Assembly: GCA_048772705.1 (NCBI GenBank)
Contig: JBLWGC010000205.1
Coordinates: forward strand, 62,001 to 126,000
DNA length: 64,000 bases
Reading direction: 5' to 3'
Source: Leidyana gryllorum EB-2025a
Lineage: Eukaryota > Apicomplexa
The notes beneath the pieces are model-generated. The model was given only the letters and a program-made list of their open reading frames with translations, made no database searches and was not told the origin of the DNA. A program made the translations under genes and the position numbers. Shown piece by piece: positions 52,597-62,840 of the stretch (its first letter is position 1; each line of letters opens with the position of its first letter).

Positions 52597-55500
52597 ATGG
52601 ACGGCGGAGTTGAAAAACCTGGATGCCTACCAGCTGGCGATCCGCACAATGTTATGTTGTCACAAGTAGCTTGCCTCACTGCCAGCGACGGGACACCCCT
52701 CATGCCTGGCCAGATGTTGCCCATAAATGTCGGCCCACCTGTAATCCGGCCATATATAGGGGGAGGGGGAGCCGCCCCTAATGCTGCCTCCTCACCACAA
52801 CAACTCCATCTCGCGCCGGAGGACATGCACTCGCCACTCATGCCTTCCCGCTCAACCACCGGCGCCCAGATGGAACTCCGTCGCCCACCGCCCCTCGCCG
52901 CAGCGTCCCTCGGCCTCTCCGACTTCAAGTCTGTCATCCTCGTCCTCCACAAGCTCACTGGACTCGATCGCTCTTTCTTGGGCGAGGTAAGACTCCGCCC
53001 TGTAATAAGATCGCCCACATCTTTCCTTCAAAGCGACGCTTGCTCTGTATGGTGACCTTTGGGTCGAGTCAGGTCCGCACGAGTATGATTTCTGCCCCGT
53101 CAGGCGACTCCGACGAGTTGGTCCTGGGCTTCATCATCAGACTGCCGCTGCCTCCCACACTGGATCAGCCACTAATGTGAGTACCCCTTCATAATAAACT
53201 AAATCAATCTATCGTAATCCAATCTAATACAGTATAAGCATGCAAGACTCCATCTCCAAGGCCATCGTAGCCCAAGGACAGCTCGATCCCGCGACCTTCC
53301 CGCTCAAAGCCGACATTGCTATCAGTGACACACACGTAAGAGCGAGCGCGACCACACGCGTGTGCGTCAGGAGACATATGGTCTTTGCAGCTACATCCCC
53401 GCGGATGCCTCAAGTATCACTTGCAGCTCATCCATCAACCGACTGGATCTGCATCAGTCCAGCGGATGGCAAGCATTCCTCACCCGACTGACCAGCCACA
53501 ACAGTCGCAACATACTCCCGTTATGGCTATTCCGGCAGCTACCACTAATGTGCCCGGGCTTCGTATGCCACCCATGCGGCAGACCTTGTCCCCAGAGGAG
53601 TTTGCACAGGGTCAGACCATGTTGTACCGTCCTCCTGAGGTTTCTCAGCCACCGATCTCGTCATTTCAGATGGCCACTCCACTGGCTTCGGGTATCGGAA
53701 GCATGAGTAGTGGTGGTTTACCACCATTGAATGCCGGTCCTCCGCCGTCCCTGTTGAGCTCGAGTGGGCCACCAGTGATGCCTGGATACCGGGTTGAGAA
53801 CTACGCTGAGTTGGGTAGAGGGGCCATTCCCGCATCCCCTCAGTACGCCTATCCGCCAAACAGCGCGCGTGTGACACGACATGTGGCGGATTCCACTTTT
53901 TCAGAGATATCGTTGGGGCCAACGACACCACCGCGGTATTTGAATCAGGCTTACATTAATTCCATGAACACTCGAGGTTCCATAGAGAATAACACGACGA
54001 GCAGTTGGGACCGTCGTAGTCACCATCGTGCGGCCTCGGAAGGCGTCACGGTGGGGGGGCGACGGGTGTTCACCCAGCGAGGAGGGGTGATGGCTGGATC
54101 AGGTGGGATGACGGTGACTGGAAGCAGCAGTCGTCCGACGGCATTCTCGTCTACGTATCTGAAGCGTGAAGACGGGACTCTCCAGGCAATGCCCCACATG
54201 CGTACGAGTCCACTGGGGGTATCTGTGATAGAGAGACTGGGCCAACCGAACCGCAACAGCGTTGGTTCCATAACCGGCGGCGGTGTGGGAGGAGCGGGTT
54301 CTCGGCGTTCAGTGTTACCGGCGCCGATAACAGTGATGAGAGGCGAAGCGAGTGTGACTTCGACGCTTCCCAAGTTGGGGGACACTCTGCAGATCAGCGA
54401 AATACCGCTTCACATGCTTCAGTGTCCTCCTTTGTGTGAGACGGACATTTCGGAGCTGTTGAGTCGTCTGAGTGTCGGAATGAGTGAAGAAGGAGGGCCT
54501 GCGACGGTGGTTCACCCGTTCCGTTCTTTGAGTATTCGATTGGATTCATTGGATGCGATACTGAGTTCCGGCGGCATTTGTTCATTGATGTTGCGTGAGA
54601 ATGGGATCGATTCGTCTGACATTGTCAAATTGCGGGCCCGGACGGAGGAGGAGGAGGTGACAGGCGGCACGATACCCACTTTGATTATCCCTGTTGACTT
54701 TCACGGACACAACTTGGAGCTGAGGATCACTTTGTTATTGGGCACAGAGTGTGGGTCGGTTGATATTCCTCTCCACGGACTCTTACGTCATGGCCAAGTC
54801 ACCCTCACGGGGGGCGCTGAGCTGACGGGTGGTCTTCTCCGTCATCGTCTGCTCTTCTCGCTGCGGTTTCTGCCGTTGCCAGTGCACGCGCCGGTGTTGA
54901 TGAGGCCCGAGTCCAAGTATTTGGTATCGATAATCCCGAGTCTGTCGGCCTCTTCCACTGGAGGCGGGTTCCAGCATCCCTCCCATCCGGCGTCTCACTC
55001 GGCTGCACAGCTGCAGCACATCACACCAACGGTTGTGGAGCACCACGCCGGGATCGCCACGGGACCGATGGCTCTGCGTAGTGCTCGAAGTGAGAGTGTA
55101 ATGTCGAATGAGGATCAGGGGAGTGTGACTGGGAAGGGCGGGAACTGGAATCATTTGGTGGTGACAGTGCGGTCCATTGACGACTCGGCTAACCCCATTC
55201 CAATGGAAATCGAAGGTGTGACTACGAAGGATTTGTACTGTAAGGTGTCTCTCGGTACCACAACAGCCCTAAGGGCCCGATTCGTCAATTGGAGACAGGA
55301 GGGCAAGAAACTACCCGACTTTGAGTTTGAACATAAAGGCGAACGAGTGCTCAAACTGTCGCTCGTTGGAACCGACCCCAACAGCAAAGTGAACCTCGGA
55401 GTGTGCAGAATCGACCTTCACGCTCTCTCGAGGACCGGAAGGGCGTACTTCCGCGGACGCGTTCCGGTAATAAAGGCAGGGCGGTTGGTGTGACAATAAT

Positions 55501-56263
55501 GTTTTACTCTTGCAGCTGGCGGGCCACGCGTCCTTCCCGAACGCGCCGTTCCTCAATTTGGTGTTCAAGTTTGGCTACAAAGCCACGGACGGGACTGAGG
55601 GAGAGACGATTCCCAGAAACCCCAAAAGTGCGACCTCCTGGCGCCACGCGCTGGAGGGTTGCACACACTTCCAATTCACTATCCATAAGATCTCATCCAA
55701 GGATCTGTCCCTGTTGAGATCGGTGAGTGGGGCAATAGTATCAATTATCATTCGTATTGGAATTGTTGCGCAGTCCTTTTGCATCAGACTGAGCTGCGGC
55801 TCGTTCCGGTACAAGACGACTCGGCTGGAACTGCCGCCTGCCGCCGCTGGAGATAAAATCAATGAGTTCAATGGTCCAATCACTTTGGAGGCTGAAGTAA
55901 CTCCGGAGCTGCTGGACACTCTGGAATTGAAACCATTTGTGTAAGTCTCCCTCCCAAGTGTCTGTCTGGCGGAACCTCACTGTCTTGTCAGGGTGTGTAT
56001 CTATGTCAAGCTGGACAGCCAGGCTGTTACGTCCGGCTCGCACGTGGCGTATCAATTTTTCCGTCTGTCCCCAAGTCACTTTGCCATACCGAGTCCGCCT
56101 CCTCGGTCCTACACTGGGGAACAAGAGGTAACGAACGCTGGCTGTGGTATTGTGGGGAAACACACAATTTTCTCATTGACAGATGACCATTGCTCAGGAT
56201 ATAAGCTCGACGGAGCCCAGGTGTACTATGCAGTACACTATGTTTGCGTCCTCCAAGCGTTAG
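52597..56263 (+). CDS. Large protein with C2-like domains, unrecognised family
   Basis: Exons 52597-52986, 53073-53176, 53233-53335, 53391-55466, 55516-55722, 55774-55940, 55992-56127 and 56183-56263; 1087 residues. The N-terminal Pro/Gly-rich 100 residues lead to a C2-like beta region, LSDFKSVILVLHKLTGLD, ELVLGFIIRLPLPPT and LKADIAISDTHLHP. A long Ser/Pro/Gly/Met-rich segment (about 220-480) follows. Beta-rich blocks then recur: SLSIRLDSLDAIL, TLIIPVDFHGHNLELRITLLL, NHLVVTVRSIDD, LYCKVSLGTTTALRARFVNW with VLKLSLVGTDPNSKVNLGV (a second, clearer C2), and at the end ITLEAEVTPELLDTLEL with VVCIYVKLDSQAV. Lipid or calcium binding is inferred. The gene starts 36 bases after PDC. Confidence 0.7.
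53353..53364. repeat. 12 bp palindrome in C2-protein intron
   Basis: CACACGCGTGTG lies in the 55 nt intron 53336-53390. An internal CGTCAG six bases on is an unused acceptor candidate. Confidence 0.9.
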
Positions 56264-56322
56264 AACTGTAGTCCACGAACCTTCGCGCCCCCGCGGGCAG
56301 TCAGTCCTCTATTTCTTGTGTG

Positions 56323-57354
56323 ATGAATGAGTCTCAGCGTGTATCGACCCCCCAAATGTCGCCACAAATTTTCTCCTCCAGATACAGAATGATGACCTTA
56401 CCTCCTGCATCCGAGCACCACCAGCCGCAGACTCATACGCACTCCCCCACTCAGACTGGAACTTCAGTCATCGGTGTTCGATATAAGGATGGAATCCTTC
56501 TGGCCTGTGACACCTTGGGTAAGAATCGAATCCCCCGCCACCGCCGCCACTATCCTTTTTCAGTCTCCTACGGACACGGCAAACGCTATCAATCCGTCCA
56601 GAGATTCTTTCCTATCGGCAACAATATGGTTTTAACGGGTTCTGGTGATCACTCCGATCTCCAACACATATGTGGCCTCCTCAAAAGTATCAAGTGAGAC
56701 TCGAAATCTCCTCAAATATCCACACAAACGCCATCAGTCTTCGGGACGTTGTCATCAATGACGGCAACAGCATCTCCACGCGGGCGCTCCACAGCTATCT
56801 CACACGAGTACTCTACGAGAGGAGGAACAAAATGGATCCTCTCTGGGGCACATTCGTCCTGGCTGGCAGAGACCGCAATGATTCTTTGTGAGCCAATTGT
56901 CGATCCACCAACACATCCTCAACCCACACAGCTTCTTAGGATCAGCCGATATGTGGGGAACGGCACTTCGCGATGAGCCATATATCGCCACATCTATTTC
57001 GTCGTACATGGCTATGCCTCACCTCCGTCTGGAAGCCCGTCCCGATATGACTGAAGAGTGAGTGACTTCAGTCTCAACTAAGACTCACACTACTCTGCCT
57101 TGCAGACAAGCCCGCTCGCTTCTGATGCGGTGTCTGACTATCGGCGCTGGAGTCGATATGTCTCAGTCCCAGGAAGTCCAGTTCACCAAAGTTAGCTCCG
57201 AGGGCGTTGTTGTGGAGACTCCTATTATTGTAACTCCCAATTGGTACGTTCCATCCCTCCGTTCCCACTCTACATTACCAATCCTCCTCACAGGGACCGT
57301 CAAGACTTTGTCAAGTCGCGCTTAGCTATGCCGCTGTGCTCTTATCCATACTGA
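56323..57354 (+). CDS. PSMB4: 20S proteasome subunit beta-7 (PSMB4)
   Basis: Exons 56323-56518, 56564-56693, 56738-56887, 56932-57057, 57106-57243 and 57294-57354, 266 residues. It matches the non-catalytic beta subunit PSMB4: a propeptide with RYRMMTLPP, then TQTGTSVIGVRYKDGILLACDTL, SYGHGKRYQSVQRFFPIG, TGSGDHSDLQHI, LHSYLTRVLYERRNKMDPLWGTF, LGSADMWGTAL, ARSLLMRCLTIGAGVD and TPNWD. PSMB4 has no active-site threonine and helps order beta-ring assembly. The first intron (45 nt) is stop-free and in frame; splicing is favoured because it restores the SYG motif right after the strand. Sizes and phases are regular. Convergent with the SUN gene, 117 bases away. Confidence 0.94.
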
Positions 57355-57471
57355 TGAATGATGAAATGTGTTTCTAATATGGATCGACACAGACAGATTG
57401 ACTCATCGCTCGCTCCTGCCTTTCTTGAACTCGCAACAAATGCTAGCTTTTGAATAATAGGTGCACTTGGT

Positions 57472-60456
57472 TTAGGATGATGGACTGAGCTGATGAAAAG
57501 CGCGACGCAAAAATGACCCTCTCCCAGCCACTCTTTCCGGCGATTGGGCCACTGGTGCTGGCACCGTCTGTAGAAAATCACAATTTATGCTAAGATCCCA
57601 CACATTTACACTGACCTGCGGCTCCATCGGTGGCCCGTCATTTTCCGTGTGAATCGAAGAACTACTCGCTCGACGGATCACCTCAGAGTGTGATAGAGCC
57701 CGCGATATCACTCGTCGCGATCGATCGACGTTCAAATGCCGATGCTGCAAACAACAAAGAGCCAATATTGCTTTGTTCAACATAAACCACGGACATGGAG
57801 ACGGAGACACACACTTGCAGCACACACATGTTATCACACATACACTTCAATCACACAACTCACTGGGTACTCACCAGGGTATATCGGCGTCTGAACGGTG
57901 ACCAATAGCGGTGTATTGGCTCCAATGACAATCCCAAGGCCGTCAAGGCAGTGTACCTGGAAGGTGGGCTGGGGCTCGGAGGGCAAGAGTCCGCCCGGAC
58001 ACTGTCATCGCTCTCGGGTACATGAAAGCCTCCGTGATCCTCGTCCTGTGCCAGGGGAGACACCAGTGGGGGCAGATCGTCATCCAGTAGAGAGCGAAGG
58101 AGAGCCTCGAGCTCCCGAGTGCGAAGGAGGACATCAAAGAGGACCGCGACCAGGAGAATCTGGATGCAGTGCCAGAGGCGGATGATGTGTGTGAGTTCCA
58201 GGAAGCAGATTTGTACATAGGTGGCGAGAGCGTCGGATTCCATGTCATCAGTGACAGCTTCATACCATCCGAAGAGTGACCAGCCAAAGAAGAATGACTC
58301 TCCTCCGTTCCAGGTGAGATAGCGGATGAGATCAGTGATCCATCCGATGATTTTGACTATGTACCTGATACCATAGACAGAGCTTTGTTCCTTCAAAAAG
58401 TCTCGATATGTGTGTCCGGCCTTGACGATTGCCTCTAAGCGTTTGCGTCTGAGGGGATTTTTGTCACCATAGCGAGGCGACTCCCCGGTGGTATCGGCGG
58501 CCATCTTTTGCAGTCGGTTGAGTCGATGTTCAATGGCGACTCCGAAGCCGAGTTCCCGCACCAAACTCAGCTCGACGATTTTCTCTCGGAGCACTCGGGC
58601 GTCGCGAGCGTCAACATCTCTTGGGGGGGAGGGAGTGATGGGCGGAGGAGTGCGGGAGGTTGACTCACCTCATAGCGGCTGCCAGTGTGCAGACTGCTCG
58701 TCGACCATTGCTATTCCCCCACGCGAATTCAGGCAACAAGTGTTGACAGATCACTCGAAGTGATTTCTGATTATGGGAGAGTGACGCGATTGTGGATTGT
58801 GTCTATGGAACTCACAGACAGAACGTGGCTGGCATAGAGACTTTCCCAGGCTTCTTCGGTGAATAGGTGGCGTTCCAACTGTGTGTCGAGGGGTTTGTGG
58901 CAGTCGTTTGGGGCTGCTTACCGCAAAGTCGAGTTCGATGGCTATTTTCTCGGCATTTTCAACGGCTCCAGCGATGGTGCTGAGGATCTCTTTGAGCATT
59001 GTGAGTCTCCGGAAGGTTCTGCATCGAGAGGGAGTGAGCGTTGGAGAGCGAAGAAGTATCGGTGGGTCTCACGTTTCTGACTCAGACTTGACTTGGGTTT
59101 CGAGATCGCTGATACGGTCTGCGAGTGCCAAGAGAGGGGGTTCTGCTTCTTGACGACTGGTGGCGGGTTCGGTTTGTCGAGCTTTGAAGTCCTCTTCCAA
59201 TTCTTGTTCTAATGACTTCATTCTCTCATTAGTCCGGGCCCAGGGGTCGATGGGGTTGTTGGACGAAATGGGAGTTATGGGACAGGTTTGGCTGAAGATG
59301 ACCGTCTCGAGGAGCGCCCGGAGCGGAGAGTTCTTTTCGGAAGCCGCGTCAAAGTGTGTCTTTTCGTGATCTGACCATCGTGTCAGAACGGCTTCAGTGG
59401 CAGTGTGGGCGGGTGTAGACTCGTTGCCGAGGGGCCTCGGAGTGGGGTGGGGGTGATCTATCCAGCGTCTTTTGAGATTCTCCAGTTCTCGGGACATTGG
59501 GGGATTGGAGGGATTGGTATTGGGGGGAGGGTTGAATCGAAACTTGTCGGTGGAGTTGAAAGCAGAGAGGAAGGGGTCGGAGGCGTCGGAGGTCTCGACG
59601 ACCATTGAAGCGTCGGAAGCCGCAGAGGACGAGGAATCGGCATTGTTATTGTCTCCTTCGGCCCGTTGCTGTTGTTGGGCGGCGGTGGTTTGGTCGGCAG
59701 TGCTGCTGCCTCTGACAGATAGACGGGACTCCAATCCCTGCATGAGTGTGGCACCGAAGGCTCTGAATTGTGTGAGGGTACACAGCGGGGCGTCGGCGAC
59801 GGGGTAGTACGAGATGAATTGAACCTTGAGATGTGTCACCCAACAGCCCGGAGACCGCAGTCGGGAGCAGAATTGTCGAAGGTCAAACATTTCAGTCGCT
59901 CGAGAGGGGTCCATGGCCAGAAGGCCCAGGAGACGCCACTCTGAGGTCGGGAAGGACGACGCTCCGAACAAAGCCGCCTTTCTATATATTCCAGCCGTAG
60001 TTTGGAGGGAGGGATCTTTCCGGACCACTTACCCATAGTACGACGAGAAGAGCTCAGTAAAGTGCAGTGAGACAAACTCCACAGAGATTTGCTCTGGCAG
60101 TGCCACAACAAACCACGAAGTCTGGTCACAGGGACCGATCATATAGTCCTCAGACTTGGGGCTCTGCAGGGCGAGTTGAAACGCGGGGCGGAGCTGTGCC
60201 TTACGAGAACACTTTTGACTTTGCTGAGACTGAGTGCGGCCTCAACGATCCGAGCTCCCGAGTCAAAGGACGCAAAGTCATACCGATGTCGGACTTCTGC
60301 ATAGATATGGGGACTGGAAGAGGTCCAATGATATATGGCCTCGGGTCTTTCTTCGACCGCCGCTATCAACGCCCGGCTCGGCGGCTCTGAAGACCCCACC
60401 ACATCGCCAACTGCTGCCAGAACCCCCAGACACCACACAAGCAGCAGCGAAATCAT
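57472..60456 (-). CDS. SUN-domain protein of the SLP1/Osteopotentia type
   Basis: Nine exons: 60456-60205, 60163-60033, 59981-59073, 59018-58922, 58878-58816, 58766-58669, 58619-57875, 57744-57616 and 57567-57472; 839 residues. A signal peptide (MISLLLVWCLGVLAAVG) precedes the SUN domain at about 45-200: YDFASFDSGARIVEA, SWFVVALPEQISVEFVSLHFTELFSS, FPTSEWRLLG, and CWVTHLKVQFISYYP with LTQFRAFGATLM. Then come a Ser/Asp-rich disordered region, helices (TIAGAVENAEKIAIELDF), and two C-terminal membrane segments (YGIRYIVKIIGWITDLI; IQILLVAVLFDVLL). This order, with a mid-protein SUN domain and C-terminal membrane anchors, is that of SLP/OPT proteins of the ER, not of nuclear-envelope SUN1/2. Two apparently separate ORFs are joined here by six short introns. 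Confidence 0.85.
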
Positions 60457-60485
60457 CCAACCATTTGACTCTTCTGCAAAAAACG
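60457..60485. promoter_or_regulatory. 29 bp divergent intergenic gap
   Basis: Only 29 bases separate the start codons of the SUN gene (60456, minus) and the UBA-PUB gene (60486, plus). Promoters and leaders must extend into each other's coding sequence. Confidence 0.6.
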
Positions 60486-61553
60486 ATGACGGAACCCATT
60501 GACGTCAACGAAGACGACCTCCTCTTCCTCGTCGAACAGGGGGTTTCCGAAACCAAAGCAAATGAAGCCCTCATAGCCGTCGGTGGCTCAGGCAGTAAGC
60601 TCAAAACCCCCAGTCGTCGCCTTTACTGTCCCCCCCCCTCAGCCACGGAAGCCCTCGACTGGATCAGCGCAACAGCCGCCAAAGAGGCCGAGGCTAATGG
60701 AGGCGAGGCCGAGGAGACAGGCCCGAAGCTCTCCCCCGAGGAGAGAGCGCTCAAAGTGGCAGAGCTGCAGAAACGTATCCGTGATAAGCGGGCTGCCGCC
60801 GAGAAGAAGGCGGCTCAGGAGGCCGAACGCAACCGCATCGAGTCGACTAAACAGTTGATGGAGGCCAAACGAAAGTTCGAAGAGGCCGAAGCACAACGCC
60901 TCGCAGACCAGATTGCCCGCGAACGAGAGGAAAAGAAACAGGCCGAAGCCAGACAACGTGAACTGCTGAAACAAGAGTACCGCGAACGCTTTGGCAAAGA
61001 GGTGAGTTCATCACTTCAATCAGACGTTGGTGACACAACTTTGACTAACTCGACGACTCAATTCGCAGCTCAGTGACGATGTGTTGGCTGAAGAGGCCTT
61101 CAACAAGAAGACTCCGCGGGAAAAGGTGGTCGCGTTGATCGGCATGTTGAAGGCCGAGCTCAACAAAAGCCCAGAGAATAAGACTAAAGTTATCGACTGC
61201 GCTCGGATCTGTCGAATATATTGCGGAAACCTCAAAGACAATCCCACAGACCCAAAGTTTCAGCAAATCAGGTAATCACACTCAAGGTGTGCCACACCAA
61301 ATGTGTGTTTGTTCAGATTGGGGAACAAAGCGTTCAGCGAAAAAGTGGCTCCATTCAGCGATGCCTTACGTCTATTGGACATTCTCGGCTTCAAGAAGAC
61401 GGGTACGTTCATTCATTACTCAACCCGATCGCTAACACGATGATATGATATCTCACAGAGGATGGCGAGTTTCTCAAAATGAACGGAATGCCTGATGGGT
61501 TCCTACTGGGCGAGGCTATAAAGTTCTTGGACTTCCTTCTCCGCCAAGCCTGA
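60486..61553 (+). CDS. UBA plus PUB domain protein (p97/VCP cofactor-like)
   Basis: Exons 60486-60594, 60643-61001, 61069-61271, 61317-61402 and 61459-61553, 283 residues. Residues about 10-50 form a UBA domain (DDLLFLVEQGVSETKANEALIA, then TTEALDWISA), complete only when the 48 nt in-frame, stop-free intron is removed. A long charged helix follows (AEKKAAQEAERNRIESTKQ). Residues about 175-280 are a PUB/PUG domain: AFNKKTPREKVVALIGMLK, NPTDPKFQQIRLGNKAFSEKV, ALRLLDILGFKK and AIKFLDFLL. PUB domains bind the C-terminal tail of p97/VCP and UBA domains bind ubiquitin, so a role in delivering ubiquitinated clients to p97 is likely. Confidence 0.9.
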
Positions 61554-61721
61554 CCGACAGACACCGAAGACGCCCTTGAAGGAGGGCGCGCCTACTCCCG
61601 TCTGATTGACTGACTGCACGCTGGTGTCTGTGGAGGGGAGTGGAGGCGCCTTTGTTGAGGGAGTCGCCTTTGTTGAGGGAAGCGCCTTTGTTGAGGGAGC
61701 CGCTTTTCTCCAGGCCACCGA

Positions 61722-62840
61722 TTAAGCGTCCCAAACACATTTGAGCTCAGAGAGGCTATGGAGGAATTTCTGCCAGAGGAGAGTCTTAGTGGTGCATTTG
61801 GATTGGGGAAGTTGTCCATCTTGTTTGGTCCAGAGGTCATCACAGCACTCATTCCAGAGGCCGAGGGCCTTTGAAGTGAGGCAGCTGGAGGAGTTGGACT
61901 GGGGTCTTAGTTTGTAGAGCCAAAGATTTTTCAAGGACTCCTCGTACTCATTGTATGGTTTGGTGCTCTCCAGTATCTCTGCGGCAAAGAGGTGACAGGC
62001 CGCTTCTTCGAGCTCTTTGTATTCCGCTCTCGTGGTGCAATAGTCTCTGAACGCTCCGTCCATCGCCTGGAAGGCCAAGGAGCGGAGAGCGGGCGTATTG
62101 CGTATGATGAGTCCCCGATTGATGCTCATGAGTGCGTGTATGAGTTCGTGTGCTAAGACAACAGTGGTGACTACTCGTGGGAGGCCTCCGAGGATACAGA
62201 TCTCTTTGATCAATGTGGTTCCAATGTCATCGTTGAGGACATCGAGTGAGCAGAACCCAAAGATGGTATGGGACTGATTCCAGTGTCCGCAAGTGGTGAC
62301 TTTGGGGCCTTTGCCGATGCGTTGGAGTCCCTTTGCTTTCAGTTTGACTGGGATCCGACTGAGTGCCCTTCGTACATCCTTTTCGATTTTGAGAACGTTT
62401 TCCATTTTGCGAAGGATAGTCTCCCGCAAAACGTGTGCTTCTTTGTAATTGCGAACGGGAGCGGTTATCGAACACGAATCGCACACGTAGCCCTGTTCCA
62501 CCACGGATCCGTCGGCCAAATCCTGTTCGTTCATCTTCCTCTCGCAGGCCAAACATATCTCGATCTCTGCACTCGCACAACATGGCCCGATTATTTGATC
62601 CTCCTTCCAATGGGGGTGGACATAGCACTCATAATATGCTGATCCTTCAGTCCCTTTTTGCTTTGGGAGCCTCAACCCACAGACATCACACCAACTCTGG
62701 CGCTCTCGGGGCAATTTCCGGTCAAGTGGCTGAGCCTCGGGCATGGTTCGTGGCCGCGCACCTTTGCTGTCCCCACCAGTGCATGCTGCAGAGTTTCTAT
62801 ACGCTTTGAACGACGATGAACTCTTCTTTCGCTTCGACAT
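61722..62840 (-). CDS. DA1-like zinc metallopeptidase
   Basis: An intron-free ORF of 372 residues (stop TAA). The N-terminal third has paired cysteines of a LIM-like zinc module (WCDVCGLRLP, CCASAEIEICLAC, GYVCDSC). The C-terminal domain has the metallopeptidase helix TTVVLAHELIHALMSINRG (HExxH), followed by RAEYKELEEAACHLFAAEIL, as in the DA1-like family (PF12315 type), which in plants cleaves growth regulators after ubiquitin activation. The frame can start at 62840 (MSKRKKSSSS) or at Met33 (62744, MPEAQPLDRK). The upstream start overlaps the last 44 coding bases of the PDCD2-like gene in another frame, so 62744 may be the true start. Function in this organism is inferred from the family only. 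Confidence 0.82.
   Translation of the reverse strand: MSKRKKSSSSFKAYRNSAACTGGDSKGARPRTMPEAQPLDRKLPRERQSWCDVCGLRLPKQKGTEGSAYYECYVHPHWKEDQIIGPCCASAEIEICLACERKMNEQDLADGSVVEQGYVCDSCSITAPVRNYKEAHVLRETILRKMENVLKIEKDVRRALSRIPVKLKAKGLQRIGKGPKVTTCGHWNQSHTIFGFCSLDVLNDDIGTTLIKEICILGGLPRVVTTVVLAHELIHALMSINRGLIIRNTPALRSLAFQAMDGAFRDYCTTRAEYKELEEAACHLFAAEILESTKPYNEYEESLKNLWLYKLRPQSNSSSCLTSKALGLWNECCDDLWTKQDGQLPQSKCTTKTLLWQKFLHSLSELKCVWDA

Noticed and set aside
57472-58673. A separate gene starting at the ATG at 58673
   Set aside because: It would need a five-base first coding exon, while exon 58669-58766 joins in phase to the SUN gene.
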